Source of the DNA: Nitrososphaerales archaeon TH5895
GTDB lineage: Archaea > Thermoproteota > Nitrososphaeria > Nitrososphaerales > Nitrososphaeraceae
DNA: 11,464 nucleotides
Assembly: GCA_014523695.1 (NCBI GenBank)
Contig: JAATVS010000156.1
Location: 1 to 11,464 of the forward strand
Reading direction: 5' to 3'
A program made the position numbers and the translations under genes. Below, piece by piece: positions 11,263-11,464 of the stretch. A model generated the notes under the pieces. It did not search any database, was not told where the DNA came from, and worked only from the letters and a program-made list of their open reading frames with translations. Each line of letters opens with the position of its first letter. Position 1 is the first letter of the stretch.

Positions 11263-11464
11263 CTATTTATCGTTGTCGCTAGCAGGTATATCGTGTTCAT
11301 TTGTTTTCTGTGTATCTTCACGATGGGAGTTGAAGTTGTTGTTCACATGCGAATCAGGATTATTGGATACAGAACCATCGTTCCCCGTTATAGTGCCTAT
11401 TCCATCGCCATCGTCGTCTGGTAATACTTGTGTGTGATAATGGCCGTTAAAGATGTACCGCTCT
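11263..11464 (-). CDS. 3' end of a minus-strand gene with D-D-D-G-D-G motif, cut by the window edge
   Basis: The minus-strand frame is open from the right edge (E at 11463-11461) for 66 residues to TAG 11263-11265; the 5' end lies outside the window. It contains P-D-D-D-G-D-G-I-G-T, similar to an aspartate-rich calcium-binding loop of EF-hand or thrombospondin type 3 kind, followed by an Asn/Ser/Asp-rich tail (S-V-S-N-N-P-D-S-H-V-N-N-N). Such polar tails are frequent in secreted archaeal proteins, so an exported product is likely but cannot be shown without the N-terminus. The plus-strand ORF over the same bases (11198-11437) is its antisense shadow. Confidence 0.45.
   Translation of the reverse strand, partial: ERYIFNGHYHTQVLPDDDGDGIGTITGNDGSVSNNPDSHVNNNFNSHREDTQKTNEHDIPASDNDK

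Noticed and set aside
11198..11437. 79-codon plus-strand ORF with TTG start
   Set aside because: It is antisense to a better minus-strand frame (11263-11464) with a D-D-D-G-D-G motif and normal tail composition; its own product is Ser/Cys-rich without pattern.

Overview
The window looks like an accessory region of an ammonia-oxidising archaeon of the Nitrososphaerales (Nitrososphaerota/Thaumarchaeota), possibly close to Nitrosocosmicus or Nitrososphaera. This rests on four things: AT-rich DNA with loose gene packing; TATA-like boxes 25-35 bases in front of several start codons; heavy use of AGA/AGG and ATA codons; and an exported protein (5141-5839, minus) of a type I associate with this group, with its Y-G-x-T-Y-x-D-W..K-W-W-Q-W block and paired cysteines. 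No rRNA, tRNA, CRISPR array, transposase or integrase was seen.

Left third (38-2727): a tightly coupled plus-strand operon. Five genes overlap in series (11 bases once, then ATGA three times): a cysteine-rich zinc-knuckle protein, a 31-aa basic protein, an 86-aa protein, a 53-aa protein and a 616-aa P-loop ATPase with a C-terminal winged helix. A possible 34-aa gene and a hairpin close the unit. The ATPase resembles helicase-like replication proteins of integrated plasmids or viruses. Its 3' part holds five direct 9-bp units (GGGACAGAT) and, 166 bp on, three 9-bp units whose core is the reverse complement (TGTCCCA). The reading frame turns them into unrelated peptides (GTD and VSQ), so the array looks conserved as DNA, perhaps as an origin or operator inside the replication gene. 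A helix-turn-helix protein follows at 3004-3462.

Middle (3500-8400): a ten-helix membrane protein (3747-5117) converges on the exported protein. Then come a CheY-like receiver protein (6190-6711) with direct repeats around its TATA box, a 39-aa gene with a strong ribosome binding site, and a series of very small genes on both strands, including an overlapping pair at 7811-8027 and a small signal-peptide protein at 7331-7726.

Right third (8396-11464): a stand-alone acyl carrier protein, a cysteine-rich minus-strand protein, and a secreted proline-rich protein whose cysteine-repeat C-terminus is in the +1 frame (likely frameshift near 9881). After these are a second copy of the hairpin, a membrane-anchored protein with a broken start, a hidden tail-anchored minus-strand protein, and a decayed stretch (10738-11030) with fragments of a small protein family related to the 39-aa gene. 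The 3' end of a minus-strand gene with an aspartate-rich, calcium-loop-like motif enters from the right edge.

Overall the window reads as a replication module of a probable integrated element next to a patchwork of secreted, membrane and very small proteins, several of them damaged. Product names beyond the receiver, the ACP and the P-loop ATPase are descriptive, not functional.
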